Assembly: GCA_913055875.1 (NCBI GenBank)
Contig: CAJXJY010000003.1
Span: 124,001-188,000 of the forward strand
Origin: an uncultured Altererythrobacter sp.
GTDB taxonomy: Bacteria > Pseudomonadota > Alphaproteobacteria > Sphingomonadales > Sphingomonadaceae
Reading direction: 5' to 3'
DNA length: 64,000 bases
In this document: positions 28,877-37,330 of the stretch, piece after piece
Layout of the letters: the number at the start of each line of letters is the position of its first letter
How positions within the stretch are numbered: the first letter of the stretch is position 1
Made by a program: the position numbers and the translations under genes
The notes under the pieces: model-generated
Databases searched by the model: none
What the model saw: the letters and a program-made list of their open reading frames with translations, nothing else
What the model was told of the DNA's origin: nothing

Positions 28877-29521
28877 TCAATCGCCGGCGACGAAGGCAGT
28901 GATCGTCCACCGGCCGCCGTCGCGTTCGGCAATCAGGCGATGGTCGATCAGGCTGCGCAAATAGCGCGACGCCATATAACCGGTCCGCCCGTCCTTCGTC
29001 TCCACCTGCACGAAATCGCCGCCCTGCACGGCCCCATCGGCCAGCACCACATAATCCCACGATACCTCGCCGATCACCCGCGCCTCGAGCGAGGGGCCGC
29101 TGCGCAATCGCACCCCGTTTCCGGTCACGATCATCGCCTCGAACGGGTCGGCAGAAATCAGGTCCTTGGCGAAATACCACGGGAAGGAGACATAGCCGTC
29201 GCCTGCCGGCCCGCCGCGGCCGCAGCCGAGCGCGATGACTTCCTCGAGTTCGGCCCAGCCGCTCTCGCGGTCGAGCCGCGCGCGCCATTCCTCCTTGCCC
29301 GAGCCGCCGCCGAAATCGAGCTTCACATGCTCGCTCGCCAGGTCCAGCAAGGCCTCGGCATCGCGCGTTTGCACGGCCGTTTCGAGCGCGTCGCGAAAGT
29401 CGGGAAAACCGGGCAGCGCGGAGCATTCGTCGCGCGGAGCGAGCGGGCCCGATGCCGCGGCCGGTAGCGTGAGAGCCGCACATGCGGCCATGGTGAGAAC
29501 GATCGTCCGGCTTCGCCGCAT
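28877..29521 (-). CDS. Exported SH3-like protein (paralogue of the next gene)
   Basis: A 214-residue protein with a signal peptide (to about AAASG). The mature part has an N-terminal helical domain with APRDECSALPG and EHVKLDFGGGSGKEEWRARL, then a bacterial-SH3-like half (about 130-210) with NGVRLRSGPSLEARVIGEVSW. The architecture and many positions match the adjacent 239-residue gene, so the two arose by tandem duplication. Cysteines at APRDEC and LGC are conserved between them. Function unknown; an envelope or periplasmic role is likely from the signal peptide. Confidence 0.75.
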   Translation of the reverse strand: MRRSRTIVLTMAACAALTLPAAASGPLAPRDECSALPGFPDFRDALETAVQTRDAEALLDLASEHVKLDFGGGSGKEEWRARLDRESGWAELEEVIALGCGRGGPAGDGYVSFPWYFAKDLISADPFEAMIVTGNGVRLRSGPSLEARVIGEVSWDYVVLADGAVQGGDFVQVETKDGRTGYMASRYLRSLIDHRLIAERDGGRWTITAFVAGD

Positions 29522-29608
29522 CCCTACTATCTCCTCCGTGACACAACCGATCTACCCGATATGCGTCTTCAGCGCTCCCCGATAGCGTGAACCACCAGGG
29601 TCCGGACC

Positions 29609-30328
29609 CTAATCCCCCGCCAGCAGCGTGACGATATGCCAGCGCCCGTCGCGGCTGATCGCGGTCAGGCGGTAGTCGATCAGGCTGCGCAGCCTCTCGG
29701 TGGCGATGAAGCCCTCGGTGCCGTCGGTCGCCCGGACCTTCTGGAAGGCGTCGTCGGGCCGCAGCCCGCCGACCAGTTCGACCACGTCCCACGAAATCGA
29801 TTCGAGCACTTCGGAATTGTCCGACGCCGCCCGGTGGAGCGGCACGCGCTCGCCGGTCACGATCATGCCCATCATGGGATCGACCGCATCTATATCCTGC
29901 GCCCAGTACCACGGCAGCACGATCCCGCCGGCATTCCCCGCCGCGCAGCCGAGTCCGGTCAGCGCGTCGAGTTCGTCCCACAGCATGTGGTCCTCGTCGG
30001 ACAGCCACTCGCGCAGCAATATGCGCCCCGTCGCGCCGCCGAAATCGAGCTTGACGTCCTCCGCCGCGAGCGCCGCCAGCCCGCCCGCATCGCGAGCTTC
30101 GACCGCATCGGCAATCTGCTGCCGGAACGCCGCCGCACCTTCGAGATCGCCGCATTCGTCGCGCGGCGCATAGGGTCCTTCGGCGAGCGCGGGCGTGGCG
30201 GTGCCGCTGACGGTCTCGACCGCTTCGTCGATGGTTTCCTCGATCCGCTCGGACGGCGCCTTGTTGCCGCAGGCAGCGAGCGCGAGCGGCAGGGACAGGA
30301 AAAGGGCAGTGAAAGCAGGGCGACGCAT
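29609..30328 (-). CDS. SH3-like lipoprotein (paralogue of the preceding gene)
   Basis: A 239-residue protein with lipobox ALAAC (about C20), so it is anchored to a membrane rather than freely exported like its neighbour. After a Glu/Thr linker it has the same two-part fold: APRDECGDLEG, EDVKLDFGGATG, FPW-like LPWYWAQDIDAVDP and an SH3-like end with TGERVPLHRAASDNSEVLE and LRSLIDYRLTAISRDGRW. It lies upstream of its paralogue with an 87-bp gap and 17 bp downstream of rmuC, all in one direction. No enzymatic motif seen; function unknown. Confidence 0.78.
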   Translation of the reverse strand: MRRPAFTALFLSLPLALAACGNKAPSERIEETIDEAVETVSGTATPALAEGPYAPRDECGDLEGAAAFRQQIADAVEARDAGGLAALAAEDVKLDFGGATGRILLREWLSDEDHMLWDELDALTGLGCAAGNAGGIVLPWYWAQDIDAVDPMMGMIVTGERVPLHRAASDNSEVLESISWDVVELVGGLRPDDAFQKVRATDGTEGFIATERLRSLIDYRLTAISRDGRWHIVTLLAGD

Positions 30329-30345
30329 CGGTCTCTCCGGTTCGA

Positions 30346-31701
30346 TCAGTCGTCGTCCCCATCAACCATGGGGATTGCCGAGCGTTCCGCTTCGTCCGCA
30401 TCCTGCGCGGTGTAGCGGGGCGCGCCTTCGACCAGCGGAACCTCCTCGATCTCGCGCTTGCCGATCTCGATCCCCTTTTCCTGCAAACGGCGCCCGGCGG
30501 ACAGCACGTTGCGCTCGAAGCTGCCGACGAACTTGTTGTAATTGGCAACCGCGGTTTCGAGCCCGCCGCCGACGCGCTTCATGTGCTCGGCTGCGATCGC
30601 GAGCCGGTCGTAGAGTTCGGCCCCGGCCTTGCCGATCTCGACCGCCTCGCGCGCGATCGTATCCTGCCGCCACACCTGGGCGACGGTGCGCGCGATCGCA
30701 ACCAGATTGGTGGGAGTCGCCAGCAACACCTTGTTGCGGAACGCGAAATCCCACAATTCGGGATCGTGTTCGAGCGCCGCCGCGACGAAATGCTCGCCCG
30801 GCACGAACATCACCACGTAATCGGGCGCGTCGTCGAACTGGCTCTGATAGCCCTTCGACCCGAGCGTCTGGACGTGGTTGCGCATCGACTTCGCATGCAA
30901 ATCGAGATGCCGCATGCGCTCCTCGTCCTCGTCGGCCTCGAACGCCGCCTGATAGGCGTTCAACGACACCTTGGCATCGATCACCAGCTTCTTCTGCCCC
31001 GGCACGTTGACGATCGCGTCGGGCCGCAGCCGGCCTTCCTCGGTGTCGAGCGAGCGTTCGAGATGGAAATCGGTGTGCTCGGCGAGCCCGCATTGTTCGA
31101 GCACGTTCTGCAGCGCGCGCTCGCCCCAGCGACCGCGCGCCTTGGGAGCGTTGGTGAGCGAATTGCCGAGCCGCTGCGCCTCGCGCCTGACCTCCTCCTG
31201 CCCGAGCCGCATCTGCTCGATCTGCGTGCGCAGGCCGGCAAACGCGTCGGCGCGTTGCTTTTCCAGCGTCTCGACCTGTCGCTCGTACTTCGACAACCGC
31301 TCGCCGACCGGCTGGAGCAGCGCCTTGATCTTTTCCTCGGACGATTTCTCGGCATGACCGAAGCGCTCGCTCGCGCGTTCGAGAAACGCTTCCTGCGCCT
31401 TGCCGAGCACCGCATTGCCGGTGTTCTGGAACTCTTTGAGCAACTGCTCGCGCGCTTCGACCAGCAGCTTCTTCTGCTCCTCGAATCCGGCGGCCTGCGC
31501 CTTGAGCGTGGTCAATTCGTCGCGCGCGCCATCGAGCTTTGCCCGCGCCTCGTCGCGCTCGCTAACTACGCCGTCGAGTTGCAGCCGGAGCGCGGACACG
31601 GTCTGCGCCGCCCCGCTGCCCTGCCGGTTGCCGAGCAGCCAGCCGATAGCCGCACCGAGCATCAGCCCGACCAGCCCGAAAATGATCGTATTGGTGTCCA
31701 T
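30346..31701 (-). CDS. rmuC: DNA recombination protein RmuC
   Basis: A 451-residue membrane-anchored protein: one N-terminal transmembrane helix (about 6-24, IIFGLVGLMLGAAIGWLLG), a long coiled coil (about 35-185), then the RmuC domain with RWGERALQNVLEQCGLAEH, IDAKVSLNAYQAA and LLATPTNLVAIARTVAQVWRQ, which resembles a restriction-endonuclease fold. In E. coli RmuC limits inversions at short inverted repeats, which is of interest given the palindromes in this genome. The start at 31701 is chosen because the helix follows directly; the frame is open 123 bases further upstream through non-coding-like sequence. Confidence 0.92.
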   Translation of the reverse strand: MDTNTIIFGLVGLMLGAAIGWLLGNRQGSGAAQTVSALRLQLDGVVSERDEARAKLDGARDELTTLKAQAAGFEEQKKLLVEAREQLLKEFQNTGNAVLGKAQEAFLERASERFGHAEKSSEEKIKALLQPVGERLSKYERQVETLEKQRADAFAGLRTQIEQMRLGQEEVRREAQRLGNSLTNAPKARGRWGERALQNVLEQCGLAEHTDFHLERSLDTEEGRLRPDAIVNVPGQKKLVIDAKVSLNAYQAAFEADEDEERMRHLDLHAKSMRNHVQTLGSKGYQSQFDDAPDYVVMFVPGEHFVAAALEHDPELWDFAFRNKVLLATPTNLVAIARTVAQVWRQDTIAREAVEIGKAGAELYDRLAIAAEHMKRVGGGLETAVANYNKFVGSFERNVLSAGRRLQEKGIEIGKREIEEVPLVEGAPRYTAQDADEAERSAIPMVDGDDD

Positions 31702-31760
31702 GCCGTTCCTTTCACAGTTGCCGACGGGATCACTCCCGCCGGCACGCTGTGTTGTTACCT

Positions 31761-31907
31761 TCAGTAGTAAAACTGAAGGTCCGTGAGCGCTTCCTCTTCG
31801 GTGGAAAATCCACGTTCCGAGCACGCAAGGATTTCACCAGCGGCCGAAATGAGCAGCCAATGAATCCCATCACTAAGCCAACACAGCGAGTAGAGACGAT
31901 GAAGCAT
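31761..31907 (-). CDS. Small 48-residue protein, DUF1508-like, start codon in a hairpin
   Basis: Reads from MLHRLYSLCWLSD to TDLQFYY, with a middle part (HWLLISAAGEILACSE) that resembles the YegP/DUF1508 pattern of a substrate- or peptide-wrapped strand pair. An AGGAGA site lies at a normal distance upstream. The start codon is inside a perfect 8-bp stem (AGACGATG / CATCGTCT, 31894-31912), itself enclosed by AACACAG / CTGTGTT (31880-31924). The stop codon lies in another 9-bp stem (31757-31780). Codon use (CTT, CGT, AGT, GAT) is less GC-rich than in the neighbours. Either a real, structurally controlled gene or a structured RNA. Confidence 0.45.
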   Translation of the reverse strand: MLHRLYSLCWLSDGIHWLLISAAGEILACSERGFSTEEEALTDLQFYY

Positions 31908-32227
31908 CGTCTATCTCCTGTGTTGAGGCGCGACGGTGATCCACGGTCGAAGGCTGACTTCGTCGGCGTTACGCGCATGCTCAGAACGAGGGCAACGATA
32001 GGCCTGAAAAGACTAATGTTCAGCGCAGCGACGGGCTTCGCACCGACAAGCGGATAATCCGCGACTCGTTCGCCACTCTTACGAGCTGCGGGCAGGGTAG
32101 CGGAACAAATGCGATACGCAAGATCGATCCCATTCGCGCTGTGGATTTGTCGCAGTCAGTCCGCCAAGCACCGATCGGAACCAATCCCACGCCCCGTTCG
32201 CTCGATCGGCGGAAGGAGATTTTTCGT
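31908..32227. other. 320-bp spacer with atypical composition, no gene recognised
   Basis: Lower GC than the surroundings. On the minus strand it is the leader of the 48-residue gene; on the plus strand it leads into the Cys-rich copper-type protein gene, whose ribosome site is GGAAGGAG at about 32211-32218. Open frames here are short, Arg/Ser-rich and unlike neighbouring proteins. I compared it by eye with tmRNA, RNase P RNA and 6S RNA features and found none. Confidence 0.4.
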
Positions 32228-32626
32228 ATGTCGATCAAGGAAATGATCAGCGAGCACCCGCAGGTCGGGGCCGATTACAACGAGCAGCTCGGCGAAGCGG
32301 TCAAGCATGCGATGCATTGCGCGGCGATCTGCAATTCCTGCGCCGACGCCTGCAATGCGGAGGACGGCGACATGTCCGAATGCATCCGCAAATGCTCGGA
32401 CTGTTCGGATATCTGCCAGGCGGTCAGCACCGTCGCCGCGCGGCGCACGCACGGCAACACCGCGGTGATCAAGTCGTTGCTCGAAGCCTGCATCCTCGCT
32501 TGCAAGGTCTGCGCCGAGGAATGCGCGAAGCACGACAACGCGCATTGCCGGCGTTGCGAGACAATGTGCCGCGAATGCATGGAGGACTGCGTGAAGGCGC
32601 TGCAGGGAATGGTCGCGGCGGCGTAG
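32228..32626 (+). CDS. Cys-rich four-helix-bundle copper-binding protein (DUF326/Csp-like)
   Basis: A 132-residue cytosolic protein with 17 cysteines spaced along four predicted helices (for example CAAICNSCADAC, CIRKCSDCSDIC, CILACKVCAEEC, CRRCETMCRECMEDC). This pattern matches the DUF326 / copper storage protein (Csp) family, in which the cysteines line the inside of the bundle and bind many Cu(I) ions. There is no signal peptide, so it would be a cytosolic Csp3-like store. The start follows GGAAGGAG. No copper exporter or CueR-type regulator is adjacent. Confidence 0.88.
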   Translation: MSIKEMISEHPQVGADYNEQLGEAVKHAMHCAAICNSCADACNAEDGDMSECIRKCSDCSDICQAVSTVAARRTHGNTAVIKSLLEACILACKVCAEECAKHDNAHCRRCETMCRECMEDCVKALQGMVAAA

Positions 32627-32823
32627 TCTTCGAGCGGCCTGAAAAACCATTTTCCTACACGGGCAGCCGTCGCTAGCTTCGCGGAGGCTCTTTCTTATCG
32701 TCGGTATCGCATGCGGACATCCCCGCGCCCCATGGACGGCTTATTGAAGTCGGGCGCGCGGATGTACTTCGTCAACTACCGCGCCGATTCGCCGGGAAAA
32801 TTCGACCGAATCGGGTTCGCGAA

Positions 32824-33390
32824 TCAGGCGGCCTGGCGCAGCTTCTGCAGCTTCTTGAGCGCCATGTTGCGCTTCAGCCGGCTGAGGTGGTCGATGAACA
32901 GGATGCCTTCGAGGTGGTCCATCTCGTGCTGGATGCAGGTCGCCATCAGGCCTTCCATGTCCTCCTCGATCACGTTCCCCTCGAGATCCTGGTAGCGCAC
33001 GCGGCAGGTCGCGGGGCGGTCGACATCGGCGTAGATTTCGGGGACCGACAGGCAGCCTTCCTGATAGGTCGCCAGTTCCTCCGCCGGATCGAGGATTTCC
33101 GGGTTGATGAAGATGCGCGGCTCGTTCTTCGTCGCCGGGTGGGTGTGCTTGTGCCCGTCATGCTCGCACTCGACCGGCGGGGCGTCGGGGTCCTCGGGCT
33201 GGAGGTCGATCACCAGCACGCGCTTGGGCACGCCGACCTGGATCGCCGCGAGTCCGATGCCGGGCGCGTCGTACATGGTTTCGAACATGTCCTCGACGAG
33301 CGTCCTGAGCTCGTCGTCGAACTCGGTGACGGGTTCGGACACGGTCTTGAGCCGGGGATCCGGCACTTCGAGAATTTCGCGTATGGCCAT
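32824..33390 (-). CDS. def: Peptide deformylase with a His-rich insertion
   Basis: Removes the formyl group from the N-terminal methionine of new proteins. The three family motifs are present: [10 protein letters not shown] (44-53), EGCLSVP with metal ligand C113, and QHEMDH with ligands H155, H159 and catalytic E156. Between the second and third strands there is an extra loop, [12 protein letters not shown] (about 74-85), with one Cys and four His that is absent from E. coli Def and could bind another metal ion. It lies downstream of recR in the same direction, a repeat element separating the two; fmt, its usual partner, is on the opposite strand about 0.9 kb away. Confidence 0.95.
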   Translation of the reverse strand: MAIREILEVPDPRLKTVSEPVTEFDDELRTLVEDMFETMYDAPGIGLAAIQVGVPKRVLVIDLQPEDPDAPPVECEHDGHKHTHPATKNEPRIFINPEILDPAEELATYQEGCLSVPEIYADVDRPATCRVRYQDLEGNVIEEDMEGLMATCIQHEMDHLEGILFIDHLSRLKRNMALKKLQKLRQAA

Positions 33391-33424
33391 GGGGCCAATT
33401 TAGGGCGGAACAGTGCGTCATTCA

Positions 33425-33565
33425 ATCCTCCCCATCGACTTGCGATGGGGAGGGGGACCGCCACACCACAGGTGTGGTGGTGGAGGGGCCGAGTGCGCCA
33501 TTGCCCCTCCGACCGACGCCTGCGGCGTCGCCCACCTCCCCATCGCAAGTCGATGGGGAGGATAT
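33425..33565. repeat. Compound inverted repeat between def and recR
   Basis: Outer arms TCCTCCCCATCGACTTGCGA and TCGCAAGTCGATGGGGAGGA are exact reverse complements. Inside are further hairpins, including CCACACCACAGGTGTGGTGG (7+ bp stem), GACGCCTGCGGCGTC, and complementary GAGGGGC / GCCCCTC. The element covers nearly the entire spacer between the recR and def genes and has no coding potential. Confidence 0.85.
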
Positions 33566-33568
33566 TTC

Positions 33569-34177
33569 CTAGCCTACCGGCCTTCTCGCCCTCAGCGCCT
33601 GCGCCAAGGTCCCCTCGTCGAGATAGTCGAGTTCGCCGCCGACCGGCAGGCCGTGCGCGAGCTGGGTGATGCGCACCGGAAATTCCTCCAGCCGTTCGGC
33701 GATGTAGTGCGCGGTGGTCTGGCCTTCGAGCGTGGCGTTCATCGCCAGCACCACCTCGTCCACCCCGCCCTCCCCGTCTTTCGGAGCGACGCGGCCGAGC
33801 AGCGTGTCGATCGCGAGATCCTCCGGCCGAACCCCCTCCAGCGCGGAGAGCTTGCCGCCGAGCACGTGATAACGTCCGGTGAACAGTCGCGCGCGGTCGA
33901 GCGCCCACAGGTCGGACACGTCCTCGACTACGCAGATCGATTTCGCATCGCGGCGCGGGTCGGCGCAGATGCCGCACGGGTTCCGCGTATCGACATTGCC
34001 GCAAATCTCGCATTCGACCAGCCGGTCCTGCACCGCCCCGAGCGCTTCGAGCAGTTGCGGCAGCGCCTTGCCGCGGTGCTTGACCAGCCACAGCACCGCC
34101 CGTCGCGCCGAGCGCGGGCCGAGCCCGGGAAGCTGCGCGAGGGCTCCGGCGAGTTTCTCGATTTCCTGTGAGGCCAA
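33569..34177 (-). CDS. recR: Recombination mediator RecR
   Basis: A 202-residue DNA repair protein that, with RecF/RecO, helps load RecA on gapped DNA. It shows the N-terminal helix-hairpin-helix ([15 protein letters not shown]), a zinc finger with C56, C59, C68 and C71 ([16 protein letters not shown]) and the Toprim region ([20 protein letters not shown] ... [11 protein letters not shown]). Length is normal. dnaX and ybaB, frequent upstream partners, are not adjacent here; the upstream spacer is a palindromic repeat and then divergent fmt. Confidence 0.95.
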   Translation of the reverse strand: MASQEIEKLAGALAQLPGLGPRSARRAVLWLVKHRGKALPQLLEALGAVQDRLVECEICGNVDTRNPCGICADPRRDAKSICVVEDVSDLWALDRARLFTGRYHVLGGKLSALEGVRPEDLAIDTLLGRVAPKDGEGGVDEVVLAMNATLEGQTTAHYIAERLEEFPVRITQLAHGLPVGGELDYLDEGTLAQALRARRPVG

Positions 34178-34194
34178 GCGCCGACACCCCTTTC

Positions 34195-34288
34195 CGTTTG
34201 CCCTGAGCTTGTCGAAGGGCTGCCCTTCTCTTTATGGGCAGCGCTAGAAGAAAGTGCAGGGCTTCGACAAGCTCAGCCCGAACGGAAA
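34195..34288. repeat. Intergenic inverted repeat, 'CTTCGACAAGCTCAGG' family, between recR and fmt
   Basis: The arms are CCGTTTGCCCTGAGCTTGTC (left) and GCTTCGACAAGCTCAGCCCG plus AACGG (right), with an internal stem CTGCCC...GGGCAG and the segment AGCGCTAGAAGAAAGTGCAG also seen, slightly changed, in the element at 51961-52055. It fills the divergent spacer of recR and fmt and must overlap any promoter located there. Confidence 0.8.
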
Positions 34289-34308
34289 TTTTTCAAGGTT
34301 TCGCCAGC

Positions 34309-35319
34309 ATGCGAATAATTTTCATGGGAACGCCGGACTTCGCCGTGCCGACTCTGCGTGCCTTGCACGAGGCGGCGCACGACATCGTGGCCGTTTACAC
34401 GCAGCCGCCACGCCCGGCGGGACGGGGGAAGAAGCTTCAGCCCTCGCCGGTGCAGCGCGAGGCCGAAACGTTCGGGATCGAGGTCCGCACACCCAAATCG
34501 CTCAAATCCGCCGAGGAACAGGAACGCTTCGTCGCGCTCGAAGCCGGTGTCGCCGTGGTTGCCGCCTACGGGCTGATCCTGCCGCAGCCGATCCTCGACG
34601 CACCGAGGCACGGGTGCCTCAACGTCCACGCCTCGATCCTGCCGCGCTGGCGCGGCGCCGCGCCGATCCATCGCGCGGTGATGGCGGGCGATCCGACCAC
34701 CGGGGTGACGATCATGCAGATGGAGGCCGGGCTCGATACCGGTCCGATGCTGGCCACCGTGCGCACCCCGATCGAGGACAAGACCACCGGCGAGCTGACC
34801 GGGGAACTGGCCGAACTGGGCGCGCAATTGATGGTCGGTACCTTGCGCGATCTCGCGATCCACGTGCCCGTCGCGCAGGACGAGCAAGACGCCACCTACG
34901 CGCCCAAGATCGACAAGGCAGAGGCGCGGATCGACTGGACGAGGTCCGCCGTCGAGGTGGTTCGGCATATCCACGGCCTTGCCCCCTTCCCCGGCGCGTG
35001 GTGCGAAATCGGCGGCGAGCGGGTCAAGCTGCTGCGGGGGGAGGTGCTGAGTCCCCGCCCTTCGACTGCCTGCAAGGCAGGCGCTCAGGATAAACTGACT
35101 GCGGAGCAGTCAGGCGGGGACCTCGGGCCACAAGCGGAGCGCCAGCCTGCCGGAGGCCCCCGCCTTCGCGGGGGCTCGGTTCTCGATGACCGCCTGGCCG
35201 TCGCCTGCAGCGAAGGCGCGATCCGCCCGACACGCCTCCAGCGCGCCGGCAAGCCGGCGATGGACCTCGACGATTTCCTGCGCGGTCGGACGGTCGAACA
35301 GGGCACGATCCTCGCGTGA
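34309..35319 (+). CDS. fmt: Methionyl-tRNA formyltransferase with an in-frame repeat insertion
   Basis: Formylates initiator Met-tRNA using 10-formyl-tetrahydrofolate. The N-terminal start [16 protein letters not shown], the folate-site motif [19 protein letters not shown] and the C-terminal domain are recognisable. At 336 residues it is about 20-40 residues longer than relatives; the excess is a 43-residue segment (residues about 247-290, [11 protein letters not shown]... to ...GGPRLRGG) encoded exactly by a 129-bp palindromic repeat inserted in frame just before the [14 protein letters not shown] strand. The insertion lies in a surface loop of the C-terminal tRNA-binding domain, so the enzyme may remain active. 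Its stop overlaps the truA GTG start by 4 bp. Confidence 0.9.
   Translation: MRIIFMGTPDFAVPTLRALHEAAHDIVAVYTQPPRPAGRGKKLQPSPVQREAETFGIEVRTPKSLKSAEEQERFVALEAGVAVVAAYGLILPQPILDAPRHGCLNVHASILPRWRGAAPIHRAVMAGDPTTGVTIMQMEAGLDTGPMLATVRTPIEDKTTGELTGELAELGAQLMVGTLRDLAIHVPVAQDEQDATYAPKIDKAEARIDWTRSAVEVVRHIHGLAPFPGAWCEIGGERVKLLRGEVLSPRPSTACKAGAQDKLTAEQSGGDLGPQAERQPAGGPRLRGGSVLDDRLAVACSEGAIRPTRLQRAGKPAMDLDDFLRGRTVEQGTILA
35049..35177. repeat. 129-bp palindromic element inside fmt
   Basis: The ends are GAGTCCCCGC and GCGGGGGCTC (one mismatch as inverted repeats). Inside, in order: hairpin GCCTGCAAGGC, linker GCTCAGGATAAACTG, hairpin CTGACTGC-GGA-GCAGTCAG, GGGGACCTCGGGCC and GCGGAGCGCCA. The same order is found in the intergenic copy at 10354-10515. 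The ends match the intergenic elements at 37257-37330 and 60831-60905. The length is a multiple of three and the frame read has no stop codon, so fmt stays open. Confidence 0.85.
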
Positions 35320-36065
35320 CCCGCTTCGCGCTCACGCTCGAATTCGACGGCACGCCGTTCCAGGGTCTGCAGCGGCAGGCGCACGGGCCGAGCGTGCAGC
35401 AGGCGGTCGAGGAGGCGGCCGAGCGCGTCACCGGCGAAAAGGTCACGCTGCACAGCGCCGGGCGCACCGACACCGGCGTCCACGCGCTCGCCATGCGCAG
35501 CCATTGCGACATCGCGAAGGAGATCGACGCCTTCCGCCTGTCCGAAGCGCTCAATGCGCACCTCCGCCCCGATCCGATCGCGGTGATCGGCTGCGAGGAA
35601 GTGCCCGGCGACTGGCACGCGCGCTTTTCCTGCATCGGGCGCGCATACGAATACCGCATCGCCAACCGCCGCGCGCCGCTGACGCTCGAGGCGAACCGCG
35701 CGTGGCAGGTCCCGCAGGCACTCGACCACCAAGCGATGCACCGCGCGGCGCAGGCGCTGGTCGGGCGGCACGATTTCACCACCTTCCGCTCGGCCCACTG
35801 CCAGGCGAAGGATCCGGTCAGGACGCTCGACCGGCTCGAGGTCTCGCGGGAGAGCGAACATGTCGTCATTCGCGCCGAGGCGCGCAGCTTCCTGCATCAC
35901 CAGGTCCGCTCGATGGTCGGCTGCCTCGCGCTGGTCGGGATGGGCCGCTGGCGCGAAGCGCAGGTCGGCGCAGCGCTCGCCGCGCACGACCGGCAGGAAC
36001 TGGGCCTGAACGCACCGCCGCACGGGCTCTATTTCGTCCGCGCGGTTTACCCCGACGAAAAATAG
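35316..36065 (+). CDS. truA: tRNA pseudouridine(38-40) synthase TruA
   Basis: Converts uridines 38-40 of the tRNA anticodon stem to pseudouridine; acts as a homodimer. The catalytic aspartate is D52 in [11 protein letters not shown]. Other family motifs are [12 protein letters not shown] near the N-terminus, FHHQ-like [11 protein letters not shown], and the end [14 protein letters not shown]. It starts with GTG inside the fmt stop (GTGA), so it is co-translated with fmt, an arrangement common in alphaproteobacteria (def-fmt-truA). Length 249 is normal. Confidence 0.95.
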   Translation: MTRFALTLEFDGTPFQGLQRQAHGPSVQQAVEEAAERVTGEKVTLHSAGRTDTGVHALAMRSHCDIAKEIDAFRLSEALNAHLRPDPIAVIGCEEVPGDWHARFSCIGRAYEYRIANRRAPLTLEANRAWQVPQALDHQAMHRAAQALVGRHDFTTFRSAHCQAKDPVRTLDRLEVSRESEHVVIRAEARSFLHHQVRSMVGCLALVGMGRWREAQVGAALAAHDRQELGLNAPPHGLYFVRAVYPDEK

Positions 36066-36140
36066 TTTCGTTGCGAAACCTTCCCTTCGCGGCAATGCAC
36101 GCCTAGCTGAGCGGCAACGAGAACGAGAGGAGCCCGAACC

Positions 36141-37253
36141 ATGACCACCACCGGCAAGCAGCTGTTCACCACGCTCGAGAGCGACGGCAAGCTCACCGTC
36201 GCGATCGAGCAGGTCGAATTTCCCGATCCGACCGGCAACCAGGTGCTGGTGAAGATGGAAGCGGCACCGATCAACCCTTCGGACCTCGCGATCCTGACCG
36301 GCGCCGCCGACATGGAGAACGCCGAATACTCCGCAGGGAAATTCGTCGCGACGATGCCCGAGCCGTTCAATTCGGGCCAGAAGGCGCGCCACGGCCAGAA
36401 GCTGCCCGCGGGCAACGAGGGCGCGGGTACGGTGGTCGCCGCAGGCGACAGCGACTTCGCGCAGGGGCTGGTCGGCCAGCGTGTCGCCTGCGTGCCTGGC
36501 AATGCCTACAGCCAGTACTGCATCGCCGATGCCGCGATGTGCCTGCCGCTGGGCGATCATTCGGCGGAGGACGGCGCAAGCGCCTTCGTCAACCCGATGA
36601 CTGCATTGGGCTTCGTCGAGAACGCCAAGATGGATGGCCAGAACGCCATCGTCCACACCGCCGCGGCGTCGAACCTCGGCCAGATGCTGATCAAGATCTG
36701 CCAGGAAGACGGGCTCGAACTGGTCAACATCGTGCGCAAGGCCGAGCATGTCGAATTGCTGAAGGGCCTCGGCGCGACGCATGTGGTCAATTCTGCCGAC
36801 GACGATTTCATGAAACAATTGCGCGAGGCGATCGACGCGACCGATGCTTTCTACGGCTTCGATCCGATCGGCGGCGGGCAGGCGACCGATAACGTGTTCA
36901 AGGCGATGGAACAGGTCGCTGTCTCGAAGATGACCGAATACAGCCGCTACGGCTCGAACCAGCAGAAGCGCATGTTCATCTACGGCCGACTCGATCTCGG
37001 CCCGACCATCCTGACGCCGAGCTACGGTTTCGGCTGGACGCTGTCGGGCTGGCTGCTGACGCCCTTCCTGCAGAACGCGGGGATGGAGACCGCAATGCGG
37101 ATGCGCCAGCGCGTGCTCGACAACATCACCACGACTTTCGCCAGCAGCTACAAGCGCAAGGTCGATCTCGAGGGGATGATCGAGAAGGACGCGGTGCTCG
37201 ATTATCGCGCAATGAAGACCGGCGAGAAATACCTGGTCACGCCCTGGGGCTGA
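36141..37253 (+). CDS. Zinc-type medium-chain dehydrogenase/quinone oxidoreductase
   Basis: A 370-residue NAD(P)H-dependent oxidoreductase of the medium-chain dehydrogenase superfamily. The N-terminal GroES-like part has the typical VKMEAAPINPSDLAILTG, and GNEGAGTVVAAGD follows. The Rossmann part begins IVHTAAASNLGQMLIKICQ, a changed version of the AAGGVG nucleotide loop. The structural- and catalytic-zinc cysteines of alcohol dehydrogenases are absent, so it belongs to the quinone-oxidoreductase-like, zinc-free branch. The ATG follows GAGAGGAGC. Single gene with a hairpin-rich repeat downstream; substrate unknown. Confidence 0.85.
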   Translation: MTTTGKQLFTTLESDGKLTVAIEQVEFPDPTGNQVLVKMEAAPINPSDLAILTGAADMENAEYSAGKFVATMPEPFNSGQKARHGQKLPAGNEGAGTVVAAGDSDFAQGLVGQRVACVPGNAYSQYCIADAAMCLPLGDHSAEDGASAFVNPMTALGFVENAKMDGQNAIVHTAAASNLGQMLIKICQEDGLELVNIVRKAEHVELLKGLGATHVVNSADDDFMKQLREAIDATDAFYGFDPIGGGQATDNVFKAMEQVAVSKMTEYSRYGSNQQKRMFIYGRLDLGPTILTPSYGFGWTLSGWLLTPFLQNAGMETAMRMRQRVLDNITTTFASSYKRKVDLEGMIEKDAVLDYRAMKTGEKYLVTPWG

Positions 37254-37256
37254 ACC

Positions 37257-37330
37257 GAGCCCCTGCGAAAGCGGGGGCCTCAGGCAGCGTTGCGTCCCCT
37301 CTCCCGAGGTCCCCGCCTCCGCGGGGACTC
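37257..37330. repeat. Double-hairpin repeat between convergent genes
   Basis: First hairpin GCCCCTGCGAAAGCGGGGGC, second GAGGTCCCCGCCTCCGCGG followed by GGACTC; the two are also inverted relative to each other. It lies between the convergent dehydrogenase and asparaginase genes and overlaps the asparaginase stop codon, so it may serve as a bidirectional terminator. It belongs to the same family as 60831-60905 and the ends of the fmt insertion. Confidence 0.8.

Noticed and set aside
31749-32057. 102-codon plus-strand frame opposite the 48-residue gene
   Set aside because: No ribosome site, Arg/Ser/Thr-rich, no hydrophobic core pattern; the minus-strand small gene has better initiation signals.
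31740-32110. Possible permuted tmRNA, RNase P RNA or 6S RNA in the low-GC spacer
   Set aside because: No tRNA-like acceptor arms, no tag-peptide frame and none of the conserved RNase P or 6S core sequences could be found by eye on either strand.
32627-32823. Possible small gene between the copper-type protein and def
   Set aside because: Open frames are short, without ribosome sites, and no structure stands out; I see nothing supportable there.
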